From assembly GCA_013176395.1 (NCBI GenBank), contig JABMLP010000010.1, positions 1,674,001 to 1,738,000 on the forward strand: a stretch of DNA of 64,000 nt. Direction: 5' to 3'. Source of the DNA: Venturia oleaginea. Lineage: Eukaryota; Ascomycota; Dothideomycetes; Venturiales; Venturiaceae. Positions 38,834-48,574 of this stretch are shown piece by piece; position 1 is the stretch's first letter; each line of letters begins with the position of its first letter. Under the pieces are notes generated by a model. The model worked only from the letters and a program-made list of their open reading frames with translations, had not been told where the DNA came from and searched no databases. The position numbers and the translations under genes were made by a program.

Positions 38834-39254
38834 GACTGGTTGTATCTGACCGCGATGGTCGGGCAATGAGGTGTGGAGGTTATCGCGTCGCGAGAGATTG
38901 GGTATGAGAGCTCGGGCTGAGAGCTTGGAGCTTCCCTCCAGAGGTACGAAGGTAGGAGGTACCTGCACAGTAGATCGTAATAACACGCTTGCAATACCAT
39001 GAATTCACGCAGGCACGGTCGATGAGCTTGTGAAGGATGGGAATAACTCAGGAAGTGTAAGTAAAGTCGATATTCACAGAGCACGGCATTTGTATCTCGG
39101 CCATGGCTTTCATATAGCTGGTTCTGCTGAAGGAAAATCGTCATACATCGCACGTTCAACTATTCAGCATATCAAAATACACAGCTAAAGTGAAGTGGAA
39201 GTCGAATTTCTTCTTCGATGCCCAGTCCGCAGACCAAAGCCATCAATGAAAAAA
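38834..39254. other. Spacer between the Eaf7-like gene and the U2 snRNA gene
   Basis: About 420 bp holding the promoter side of the Eaf7-like gene and the 3' flank of the U2 gene. No separate gene is visible. Confidence 0.5.
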
Positions 39255-39446
39255 AGACTTCGCGTCAGCTGGAGGTAGTGCAATACCAGCGACACAGTGC
39301 CCAGTGACATCAGCAAGCTGAGCGGCCAGAGAACGGGTATCAAAAATAAGAATAATCATAGAATGTGACCGTAGTCACGTTTCAGAGATTAAACTGAAAA
39401 GAACAGATACTACACTTGATCTAAGCCAAAAGGCAAAGCTGGGAAT
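39255..39446 (-). ncRNA. U2 spliceosomal snRNA
   Basis: Read on the minus strand, the 5' part is GCCTTTTGGCTTAGATCAAG followed by TGTAGTATCTGTTCTTTTCA, the diagnostic conserved U2 5' region. GTAGTA at 39413-39408 is the branch-point recognition sequence. A perfect GTGAC/GTCAC hairpin at 39365-39378 fits stem IIa. ATTTTTG at 39347-39341 fits the Sm site. CTGGTATTGCACTACCTCCAG near 39290-39268 is the conserved stem-loop IV. The length of about 190 nt agrees with canonical U2. The 5' end is placed at ATTCCC by analogy with other fungi and the 3' end is approximate (±5 nt). The RNA pairs with intron branch sites in the spliceosome, which fits the intron-rich genes of this window. Confidence 0.93.
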
Positions 39447-40251
39447 GTGTTAGCAAGTTTTCAATCATGAGGAGGAGAGTAAGACTAACAGAGCTGCCGT
39501 CCTGAATGGTGAAGGGCGACTGTTAATTTATAGAGGATTTCCTGACGCTTGGACCAGGTAATGAGTAAGCTCGAGTGGATACTGTCTAGCTAAGAAAAGC
39601 TTAGCTGTGTTGCACAAAGTGGATCGAATTGAGCAGGTTTTTCTCGAAGTTAAGGGAGCTCTCTGATTGGTCGATGGGCTCGACTCAAGTGGAGCTCCTC
39701 GATAACAGAGCCTTGTGATTGGTTGGGAACCCGTAAGTCAAATGTCAACTCGGCCATCCCTTCGCCCAGCGCCGCGTTGCTCGGTGGAAAATTGACCCGT
39801 CCAACCGCCTTCGCAAGTTCCGGCCGCCCCTCAACCATTCCGCAACCCAGCTCTGTCGGTTTTCCCCTCCTTTTCCCTACACATTGCCTCCTTAACAACG
39901 TTATGGCGCCGCTTTCCTTCGGAGAGTAGGCTGCGGAGGAGCACGCCGCCTTTGAAGGTGTTGAAGCTGTAGTGTGGGTATTGCGGTCGTCAGCTGGCTG
40001 CCCAAGAATCGAAGAGCAAGGTCCCAAACCCAAGAAGTGACGAATGCATTACGAGGGCTTATTATAAAATCATTTGAAAGATGCGTGTTTTATACATCAT
40101 TATGAAAATGTCGCTGCACAATTGAGCTGGATCTGGATAGACTCTACAAGAAGTCATAGTTAGTACTCCTTGCGTCACGTTAAAGATTTCATGGGAATGC
40201 TTTTCTCGAACACGAACTTGCGACACCAAACACACACCCATTTTCGTCAGG
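39447..40251. other. Upstream flank of the U2 gene
   Basis: This region contains the U2 promoter (a TATAAATT-type motif on the minus strand near 39522-39532). Two GATTGG (inverted CCAAT) boxes lie at about 39665 and 39717. Open frames on both strands here look like non-coding chance frames. Confidence 0.4.
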
Positions 40252-41098
40252 ATGGAAGGAAAATACGACCATGCAGCTGCTGGCGCTGGCCTTCGGGTCA
40301 GACTACTCGAAGTGGGAAACAATGCCTCAGAAATCCGGGCGCGAATGCAAAAAGGTTTGGATGAGAACAGGCAGGACAACCAAAGGCTCGAAGCCGAAAG
40401 TAAGTTGAAGCGTCACATATAACAGTTATAGCTAACATGGAAATATGTAGGAGACGCCAAAGCCAATGTTAAAGCCAGTGCTCATAAATTGTATCTTCTT
40501 ATTTGTCCCAGTGGACAATCAAGCAAATGTTCAAATGACCAATACCAATCTCTGCCTCCAAAGAAAAAGCAATACAAGCCATGCAGAAGCTAGTTGTGCT
40601 CTCCGATTTAAATAAGCCGTACCTAGGAATCTTTTCAACTCTCCCAAGCAAGCTTCGAATAAGCGATATCGTTGGCGTGCCGTCCAATCGGCCTCACCAT
40701 CGGTGGCCCCGAATACATGAATGGCAATTATTCTGCCTCCGTGTTTTGGAAGAAGATGCCCAGGGAACATAAACTGGTACTAGTGCAGGAACATATGCGC
40801 GATCTGCAATACAAATGGCCACTTACCCCTCGAATATGATTTATATCACGCGGACCAAGAAAAAGACGGTCTCGTTAAAAGATTCTACTCACAGGATAAG
40901 TCTGGTGAACAGAGCTTCAATCGGTCGGATGACTCATGGCCTTGGGCCAATTTACACTACGACCTGGCTCTTCTACATGGAGATGATCCTAGGCCTTGTC
41001 AACAACAAAAGACCATTGATCAACAGCAGCAGGAGATTTTGGAATGCTGGGCTGGTGATGAGGCATGTCCTTGGGCGTTGACATGGGCTGCAACATAG
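40252..41098 (+). pseudogene. Decayed spliced gene of unknown function
   Basis: An ATG at 40252 opens a 49-codon frame with a coiled-coil-like pattern (RVRLLEVGNNASEIRARMQK). It is followed by a canonical 51-bp intron (40400-40450; GTAAGT, GCTAAC branch, TAG). The second exon runs in frame to a TAG at 40593. Beyond it, coding-like sequence continues in other frames: IGLTIGGPEYMNGNYSASVF around 40687-40827, then a +1 shift into LEYDLYHADQEKDGLVKRFY and on to a stop at 41096-41098. This looks like one gene broken by stops and shifts. The first two exons alone could still give a 96-aa product. I do not recognise the family. Confidence 0.4.
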
Positions 41099-42409
41099 AT
41101 GCAAGGACGGTAGTCGTAATCTATTTTAACAGATTTCCGCATGCCGAGAAATTTGCCCCTTTCCATAGGAGGGAGTGCGTCTCGTACAGGCTTGGTCTGG
41201 AGCGAAAAAGTACCATCTATTAGAGACTGTATAATTTCGAACGGTATTAAGATTAGGATTATTAACGCTGTCTAGTAGGCTTTCTTATCCCTCTCTATCT
41301 AAGTATACTTGTAAGAGTTCAACCCTCAAAGGTGTTTCGCAAGTGAGGGAAGACAGCTTATATTTCAAGTATCTAAGTACAGAGAAGAAAGTGTAAGTGT
41401 AAGAAGGACGACTAGTATATATGTCCTCCGTATAAGAAAAAAGGACATGCTGTCCAGAGAAGTATGGAAAGGAATAGAAATACATGTGAAACAATCCTCA
41501 AACAATCCCTGCTAGGCGCACGTGAAAGACTACCAGGTAGTGCTAAGAATCCATCCAGGATAAGTTGAGAAAGGATCTATCCTTCGACAATACTCGACTA
41601 TATAAGTTCGCACTCAGCCTCTAGCTCTTAGAGGACCTATAAGAGGGCGGTGTTTCCTTTATCTAAGACATCCCTCATTAGTTGTCTTTTATCGATATCC
41701 ATGCTGGATGCTTGTCCTCCTTCTTTAAAGTTGGTAGAGATGTTCTTAATGTCTTCAGAGTCGCAGGTAACGATTAACAACCCCTCTCCTAGTTAGGAAA
41801 GATATACTTACCGACTATTGATATTGCAATCTTACCTACCTCTTTAGCAGTACTCTCACGTCACACCTATTCACCCTACAAGCCTGCTGTAAAATTGAAG
41901 ATTCTAAAATCAATGGACAAACGGCTGTCCGACGCCGACGTAGCGAAATTGGTAGCAGAGGTGGCACGTATGGCTCCTACCACCAAAGTGGACGACATCA
42001 ATCATATCGTAGCAGAGCATTGCGGTGATATCCCTTCTATCTCCCTCAAAGTCGAGCGTATATCTTGAAACAAGGTCCACCAATTCAAGATCAATATCAA
42101 TAGAATTCCGGCAATGGGTAGGATCTGGGAAGATCGCCAGACGTTTGTCAATATCGATTTCAAGTTAGAAACGCTCGAATTAGTTTCAGTTGCCACTGGG
42201 ACGGACGTTAATAAGAAGGTATCAAGTACGAATCTCTAACCAAGTTACTACTAGAAGGATACTCAAGAATATCCGTGGAATCAAGCTTCCCATCGCACAA
42301 ACGCCAATTCAAGCTCGCTGAAGGATATCAAAACCAGTCTCGCCAATACTCAGTCTCGCTCCCTATCTGTACAACCGAGTATTACAAGGTTATCAACTAC
42401 TCCGTGCTT
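41099..42409. other. AT-rich intergenic region, possible old repeat
   Basis: 1.3 kb of locally AT-rich sequence (about 41200-41880) without frames of interest; it may be an old mutated repeat. A 51-codon frame at about 41912-42068 (MDKRLSDADVAKLVAEVARM...) is protein-like but short. No homologue is recognised. Confidence 0.35.
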
Positions 42410-44176
42410 TCAAAAACAAGACACAGCAACCAGCCCCCAACTAGCAATCAACCCCATCCTCGCAAAACTCCTCGTAGTCTTGACCGGGAGCCCGGCAAAT
42501 GTCGGCCTCACAACCTCCATCATCGCCTTAACCCCACCAGAGTCTCCCGGATTCTTCGCCTTCTCACCGTTAAGAATTGCAAATCTCAAAAAGACTTCAC
42601 TAACGGTGACAAAAATACTCAAAATGATGAGCACAATAATGATCCACGTAATCTTCGTCATCTTCGTGTCGGCAATAGAGTCTGATAATATTTCGGCGAG
42701 GTCAAGAAAGACACGACAGCGTTCGTTGAGGACTTGGATTCGAGGCTTGATCTCGAGATATTCGCGGACAGCGGAGTAGAGAGGGTGGAGAGTTGGTTCG
42801 GAGTCCCAGAAGAAGTTGGGGACGTCGAGGACGTTGGAAGAGAGGTTGACGTCGACACGACTTTGGAAAAGGCGGCCGAGGATTTTGACGACCTCCGCTC
42901 TACTCATACCTAGGCGTCCTGTCAAAGCCAGTCGACGAGGAACGTATTGAGCTTCATGCATTGTGCGTTCCATTCCTCCTTCGAAGAAAGAGAGTTTTGT
43001 ACTTTGGGCCAATGCGTGGGACATTGCCAGTTTGACCATGTGGTCGCCGGAGCGAAGGGTAATCATGTCGTTGTAGATCCGTGGTCGGGCAATGTGGGGA
43101 TTATATTCGAAGTGGAATTCTTCTGTTTCGAAACTGTCTGCTTCTTGTGGGCGTGATACGAGGGATATGCCTGTTTCGTTCTTGGAGAATGTGAGGTCGG
43201 CTAGGATGTCCTTTTCTTGCCGTTCGGTGAAGTTCCAGAAGACAACCACACCATAGCTGTAGACGAACATCTCGGCAAAGGAGAGCGCGCTGGGTCCGAT
43301 TCGCGGTGGTGATATTGATCGTTTGGGAGACTCCCCTGGTGATGGTGAATATGAGCGGGGTGATTCGTTCCTGGGACTCTCCAGGTCTCCATGGCGGTCG
43401 TTGCCTCTAATTCCGTATGATTCGGTCTCACCAAAGTATCCTTCATGATATTCTCGTCGTTCGTTCCTTTCAATCTCTTCATCCAGCACTGATTTGCCTC
43501 CCGGATTTTTCAACGTCGGACTACTGCGAATGCGGAAACCATCTGTGCCGCCTAATAGAGGTAGGTGATAGACACAATACAGACAATCGTCGTAAAGCTT
43601 CGTCCTCGCATGGTGATGTTTCTTCGCGAAATTCGCTGTAGCTTGCAGTTTGAATGCCTGAGCTGTGCAGTATGCAGTCACTCTGGACAGCATCTCTGTC
43701 CGTTTCGACTTTGGCATCCTCTCGGCCTCCGACTTGTCATCTGACCCTGGCACCTTTCTCCTCTCCAACTCTTGATCTGTTGGCGGTGCATCTTGTCCAT
43801 CCGTCTCGAAAGCACCCTTTTCCTCTTCCAATTCATCTGTTTCGGGCAAAATGACCAATTTTTCGGAAACCTTGGAGGTACGTGTAGGTATTTGCTGGGG
43901 CAACAATCGACCAGACAGCTTCGGATCCAGAGGATGTCTTCCACTTGGTGTTCTGTTGTGTGCTTTTGGGCGTGCTTCTGGGGGACCTCGCCGTTGCGCG
44001 GAGGGAATATCGCTGGCATATTGTAGAATCCGGTCTACACTGATGATGCCGGTGCCTGTTCTCTCGCCCATTTGCGGTCTATTCGAAGGCCCTCTGGACG
44101 CTTTCCATGCAGCGTCGCGCGCATCTGTGACCAGGACGGTTGGGCCGCGTTTGCTTTTGGTGTTGGGTGCGGCCAT
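42410..44176 (-). CDS. Rmd1/RMND1-like DUF155 membrane protein
   Basis: A single-exon frame of 588 aa from the ATG at 44176; the 21 extra upstream codons begin with TTG and are excluded. The first ~210 residues are basic and Ser/Pro-rich, probably disordered. The DUF155 domain spans about 215-545. It includes EMFVYSYGVVVFWNF, EYNPHIARPRIYNDMITLRS, the SHALAQSTKLSFFE segment and the strongly conserved FFWDSEPTLHPLY...EYLEIKPRIQVLNERC stretch. A C-terminal membrane helix (ITWIIIVLIILSIFV) lies at about 508-530. This is the Rmd1/Rmd8/Sif2 family of fungi. Yeast Rmd1 and Rmd8 were found in screens for meiotic nuclear division, and the animal relative RMND1 supports mitochondrial translation. The Ser/Pro-rich, larger form resembles the non-mitochondrial fungal branch. 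The precise function is not known. Confidence 0.85.
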   Translation of the reverse strand: MAAPNTKSKRGPTVLVTDARDAAWKASRGPSNRPQMGERTGTGIISVDRILQYASDIPSAQRRGPPEARPKAHNRTPSGRHPLDPKLSGRLLPQQIPTRTSKVSEKLVILPETDELEEEKGAFETDGQDAPPTDQELERRKVPGSDDKSEAERMPKSKRTEMLSRVTAYCTAQAFKLQATANFAKKHHHARTKLYDDCLYCVYHLPLLGGTDGFRIRSSPTLKNPGGKSVLDEEIERNERREYHEGYFGETESYGIRGNDRHGDLESPRNESPRSYSPSPGESPKRSISPPRIGPSALSFAEMFVYSYGVVVFWNFTERQEKDILADLTFSKNETGISLVSRPQEADSFETEEFHFEYNPHIARPRIYNDMITLRSGDHMVKLAMSHALAQSTKLSFFEGGMERTMHEAQYVPRRLALTGRLGMSRAEVVKILGRLFQSRVDVNLSSNVLDVPNFFWDSEPTLHPLYSAVREYLEIKPRIQVLNERCRVFLDLAEILSDSIADTKMTKITWIIIVLIILSIFVTVSEVFLRFAILNGEKAKNPGDSGGVKAMMEVVRPTFAGLPVKTTRSFARMGLIASWGLVAVSCF

Positions 44177-44678
44177 CCTGGCGATAGTCTCGGCTGTAGC
44201 TGTCGCGGTATGCCTGGGAGATGGATAGAAGTAATGCAATGACGGAAGTGTGGCAAGCGATGTCGAGGCTGGAGAGGTCGGTTGAGGCAGACACTTGAAG
44301 TGTTTATTCGAAGCGAGCTGTGTTGTCCGGAAGCGTTGCCAGTTGCCAGCCTCTCAAATGACGTTCTCTACAGTCCATCTCCAAAATACAACCACCACCA
44401 TCAGAGCCATATCACGACATGAACGATATCAGGAGAATCATTGGCAATACAGTTGGACGGATGAACCATGGATTCAATAGACCACAGTAAACATCAGGCA
44501 TGTCCAATGACAGGGCCCTGTAGAATGCCTGGATCTTCAGTGTGGCCATGGAGCACACGAACTGTTTTGTCTGCTCCGCAACGGTCAGAATGCTAAAAAT
44601 ACTAACTAGTAATAATCACGGCATTGAACGACCCATGCACACGCTCAGTATACGCTTTTACAACACCACTGACTGTTA
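44177..44678. other. Intergenic spacer
   Basis: About 500 bp between the DUF155 gene and the transporter relic. It holds only short frames; it should contain the DUF155 promoter and 5' leader. Confidence 0.4.
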
Positions 44679-44995
44679 TCAGGGGTTGGACGCTACACAC
44701 AGCACCCCATCGACTGCAGCCGTAACGTAAAAACCCCATCGCCAACCAATTGTATCTGTTAAGACGCCGCCGAGAATAAGTCCAAATGCATAACCTAAAG
44801 GCTGGCCCACGCGAAGTTCCTCTTGGGTCCGGGTTCGAAGGATACAGTGACCAGCGACATCGACGTGGGGAGGCACACGGCTACGAAGAGTCCAGGGACG
44901 GCACGAAAGAGGATAAATTGAATCCCGGTGCGAGCGATTGCGCATGTAAGAATCAGCGGACACGAAACACCGCTTCCGACTAACCACATTATCTT
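44679..44995 (-). pseudogene. MFS transporter fragment (DHA2-like), frameshifted
   Basis: Minus-strand sequence from about 44990 encodes MWLVGSGVSCPLILTCAIAR and then RAVPGLFVAVCLPTSMSLVT, typical of transmembrane segments 3-4 of major facilitator drug transporters. The frame then hits a stop near 44797. The neighbouring frame carries on with GYAFGLILGGVLTDTIGWRW, the next two helices with the family's characteristic glycine pattern. Only about 105 codons of an expected 500 or more remain. The copy is truncated on both sides and shifted once, so it is a dead relic. Confidence 0.75.
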
Positions 44996-45625
44996 CGATC
45001 CGATCAGCTTCTGTCTTCCTTTCCGCCCAAATCTTGCATTTCATGCTCGATAGCAGATGCCGTGCTTGTCGTCCTGGTTTTGTTCGTCATCGTAGTATTG
45101 AATCTGACACGCGCCGTGGGAGCGGTTTGAGGAAAAAGACAATAGCAGTTGTCTGGTGGTTCGTGAATCGACACGTACGATTCTTCTTTTTTTCAAATGA
45201 CGACGAGAGTGAAACTCCGAGAGGTTGCCCTCAATTCAGAATTTTAGATTTACGCCCCACAAGCTAGCTCACACGAGGATCTTATTTAGAACTAGCCTTG
45301 GGTGAGGGAGGGTTTTAATAATCTTTTCTTGCGACCTGCGATGTTTCAGCGGTGCCGTGATGTTCCTAAAGCTTAGTGAGATGCCTTTTACAATATGGCG
45401 TGCTAGCTTAGGAAAAGGAAAGCTCTTATCGCCCTCTTATTTGGGTAATGAGAGAAGAGGTGGGGAGGAGAGAAAAACGCCAAAACTTGCCCGAATATCG
45501 ACGATCATACCCTTGAAATCTGTAACAGCGGCCAGATTTCTGAGTATCCTGTATGATGTTGACGATTTCGACGAGAACGGCTTATAATAACAGCCGAATG
45601 TACTCGCAAAGTGGTTTTTAGAGTA
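44996..45625. other. Spacer before the first pogo element
   Basis: About 630 bp without coding signal. TA at 45624-45625 is the target duplication of the adjoining element. Confidence 0.4.
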
Positions 45626-47113
45626 ACGTGTTCCACCACCGAGCTGGTCAACCCACCGAGCTGGTCAGTTTCTGCCCAGACGACCAACTCCCTCATTAAC
45701 ACGATATGTCTCAACAACAAAATGCGCAATTATCTAACAGAGAAGGCAGAATTCAGCTTTCCCTTTCTGCCTTTAACACCCACCAATTCCGAAGCCTCCG
45801 GCGCGCTGCTGAAGCGTTTGATGTACCTCCTTCAACATTGACTAGCCGATACAACGGAATCACGTATCGCCTAGATACTCGCAACGCCCAACACAAGCTC
45901 ACTACGACTGAAGAGCAGACAATTGTCCAATACATCCTCGACCGCGAGTGGGTTACAGTTATCCAGAGCATCTGCGCCGCTGGGTATGCGACCCCGCCAT
46001 CCATTATCTACAAAGGACGCGTTCACATCTCTGCGTGGTATGAGGAGGCAGATATACCACGGAATTGGAAGCTCTCGGTCTCTGAGAACGGCTGGAAAAA
46101 CAATGCGCTTGGTCTTGCGTGGTTGAAGCACTTTGACGCGTATACAAAGGCGCGTCAAGTGGGGGGGTATAGGCTGCTCATCTTGGACGGCCATGAGAGC
46201 CATCTCAACCAGGATTTCAAGGACTAATGCCTCGAACATAAGATCATAACGCTCTGTATGCCACCTCATTCATCGCATATCCTCCAGCCGCTTGATGTGG
46301 TCTGCTTCTCGCCGTTGAAGTGCAAGTACTCTCTCAACGAGTTCGAGACTTGGCACGCCGACGCGTCTACCATATCAACAAAGAAGGCTTCCTCCCAGCC
46401 TTCAAAGACGCGTTTTTCGACGTGTTTACAGAAGAGAACTGTCGAAAGGCTTTTGAGATGGTAGGGCTAGTCCCTATCAACGCGGAGGTGGTGTTGGATC
46501 GCCTTGAAGTACGGCTACGTACCCCAACAGCACCCCCACCGCAGGAGACGCCGTGGCAGTCGAAGACTCCAAGCAATACTCTTGAATTTGGATCCCAATC
46601 CAAGCTCGTAAGCGAGTCCTTTACTCGGTCACCAGTTACTGCGCAGGCAGGCTTTTCCCAGCTTGTCAAGGGCGCTGAATTGATGCTACACCAAAACGCT
46701 CTACTTGTTGCGCGCAACCGCGAGCTTGAAGAGCAATTGGCAGTAATGACAAAGCGAAAATGGCGCAAAAGGAAGTGGATCCAGCAAGGTGGTACTGTAG
46801 AGTATGGGACTGTAGCAGCGCAGGTAGCTGCCGAGGCGTCTGTCGCGCCTCAGGGATCAAAGAAGGCTCGTGGTAGTGGTGGTCAAGAAATAGCCCGACC
46901 AACTCAACGGCGCTGTAGGAACTGCGGCGCAACTGGGCATAATGCGCGAACTTGTAAAAAAGATATCGAGATATCAACTGAATCAGATAGCAGCACGACG
47001 GACTTAGAATCTATTGTTAATAGCGATTAAATTGAAGAGTCGTAACATGAGTTGGTCGTGCCAAGCCTTTTTGACCAGCTCGGTGGGTTGACCAGCTCGG
47101 TGGTGGAACACGT
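45626..47113 (+). mobile_element. Fot1/pogo-type element 1 (defective)
   Basis: Perfect 42-bp terminal inverted repeats start ACGTGTTCCACCACCGAGCT. They are flanked by TA at 45624-45625 and 47114-47115, the standard target duplication of Tc1/mariner-pogo elements. Each inverted repeat contains CACCGAGCTGGTCA twice, a likely doubled transposase-binding site. The interior carries a defective transposase gene on the plus strand. At 1.49 kb the element is shorter than complete Fot1-like elements. Confidence 0.9.
45706..47030 (+). pseudogene. Pogo transposase remnant with C-terminal zinc knuckle
   Basis: The N-terminal frame (45706-46227) has a psq-type helix-turn-helix (FRSLRRAAEAFDVPPSTLTS). 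It then jumps from IVQYILDR directly to EWVTVIQSICAAGY. The CENP-B-type DNA-binding half and the segment with the first catalytic aspartate (NFDETGF-like) are missing, an in-frame loss of roughly 130 codons. The second aspartate (LLILDGHESH) and third (LQPLDVVCF) are present, but a TAA interrupts at 46225-46227. A frameshift near 46320-46370 moves the frame to 46320-47030. The C-terminus has a CCHC zinc knuckle (CRNCGATGHNARTC). The product cannot be an active transposase. Confidence 0.85.
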
Positions 47114-47117
47114 TATA

Positions 47118-48242
47118 ACGTTTTTCACCATTCACTTGGCCACCCCACTCACTTGGCCACCCAACCAAATAGTCTAATCCCTTCGTACAATTATCGCGAT
47201 AATGTCAACACCAACCCCCGGATCGGCTTGCAAAGAGGCTAGATTACTTCTTGCGAAGCAGAGCTTTCAAACGTATCCAAATTTAAGTCAACGTCAAATC
47301 TCAGCGTCGTACGATATTCCTCGATCTACACTTCAGTCTCGTCTTCAAGGTGGTAAACCACGAAGCGAATCTAACCACCAAAAGAGAAAGTTACAAATAC
47401 ATGAAGAGCAGGCTCTGGTTCAGTGAATCCTAGACCTTGATCGACGAGGATTTCCGCCCCAAATTATAGACGTACGACGAATGGCAAACGCTTTACTCGA
47501 AAAACGCGGTACGAATCCTCCACCGTCATTAGTCGGGAAGAACTGGGCATCCCGCTTCATCAACGCTCAGCCGGAGCTTTGTACGAAGTGGAATCGTAAA
47601 TTCCATTCACAGCGTGCAAAATGCGAAGATCCAGCGACAATCAACGCGTAGTTTCAGCGTGTTGAAGAGACGCCCTCACCACCAGGTACACCCCATGGAG
47701 TAGCGCCACAGTGGACGTCAGAAACTCCTCGTACGATAGCTCAGCTTGAGCAGCAGGCTCAGCTCGTCCGAAATCTTCTTCATCGCCAATCTCAGAGCCC
47801 AAGTAGTCAAGCAATTGGTCAACTCATCAAAGGATGTCAAGTCGCAATGAATTCAGCAGTAATACTTGCAGAAGCGAATAGGAAGCTTCGTACAGAGAAC
47901 CAACGACGAAAACAGAAGCAACAGTATCGTAGACGATATATTGCATATGGAGGCGTTTTACAAGCTCAATAGGGTCAGTTCTTGGTCGAGGGATGCGAAA
48001 ATAGCTCTAGAGATAGTGTTCAAGATCAGGAAGTCGTCGTACGACAGCGAGCATTACCAACATGTAGTGGCTGCGGTATTCAAGGTCATAAGATTAATCG
48101 ATGCCCAAATACGTAAAGAATGTATTGTTAGAATTATTTTAATAAAAGCTGTATTGGTGGGAGGTTTATCGCACGATGACTTGAGATTTAGTGGTTGGGG
48201 TGGCCAAGTGAGTGGGGCGGCCAAGTGAGTGGTGAAACCCGT
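47118..48242 (+). mobile_element. Fot1/pogo-type element 2 (deleted)
   Basis: The terminal inverted repeats start ACGTTTTTCACCATTCACTT at the left and ACGGGTTTCACCACTCACTT when the right end is read in reverse. TA flanks lie at 47116-47117 and 48243-48244. Each end has the motif CACTTGGCC(A/G)CCC twice, parallel to the doubled motif of element 1 but with different sequence. The element abuts element 1 with only the two TA dinucleotides between them. The inner gene is broken. Confidence 0.85.
47202..48120 (+). pseudogene. Pogo transposase remnant lacking the catalytic core
   Basis: Frame from 47202: a helix-turn-helix (YPNLSQRQISASYDIPRSTL) is followed by an in-frame TGA at 47424-47426. Beyond it the CENP-B-like second half is still readable (LEKRGTNPPPSLVGKNWASR, SQRAKCEDPATINA). 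At about 47650 the sequence jumps straight to the C-terminal coiled-coil and a zinc knuckle (CSGCGIQGHKINRC), so the whole DDE domain is absent. Further stops are present. This is the reverse pattern of the neighbouring element, which kept most of the DDE domain but lost the CENP-B half. Confidence 0.75.
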
Positions 48243-48574
48243 TATACTACGGCATCTTAGTAAGACTTGATAAATAGCTAGCCTCCGGGCCCGATATTGC
48301 CTGTGCTAAAGATATACTCTGGTTGAAGGATGACCGATCGGGGAATCTGCGTGACTAGTTATTATAGACGGTAATAGCAAGCACTAGAAATTCTGCGCTG
48401 TATAACGCGTAGATTCCTTCGGAGTCGCGTTGTGGGTGGAGCAACACACAAAGGGCGATCAACCAAAGTGTGCACATCACGACAACCCAAGAACGACAGC
48501 ACACGCAATACATATCCAACTACATCAAATCGAACTCGAAATACTCGACGCAACTTCTAAAGAAAGAGATACAG

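Noticed and set aside
44177..44239. N-terminal extension of the DUF155 protein
   Set aside because: The extension starts at TTG; the first ATG (44176) leads directly into the conserved basic N-terminus.
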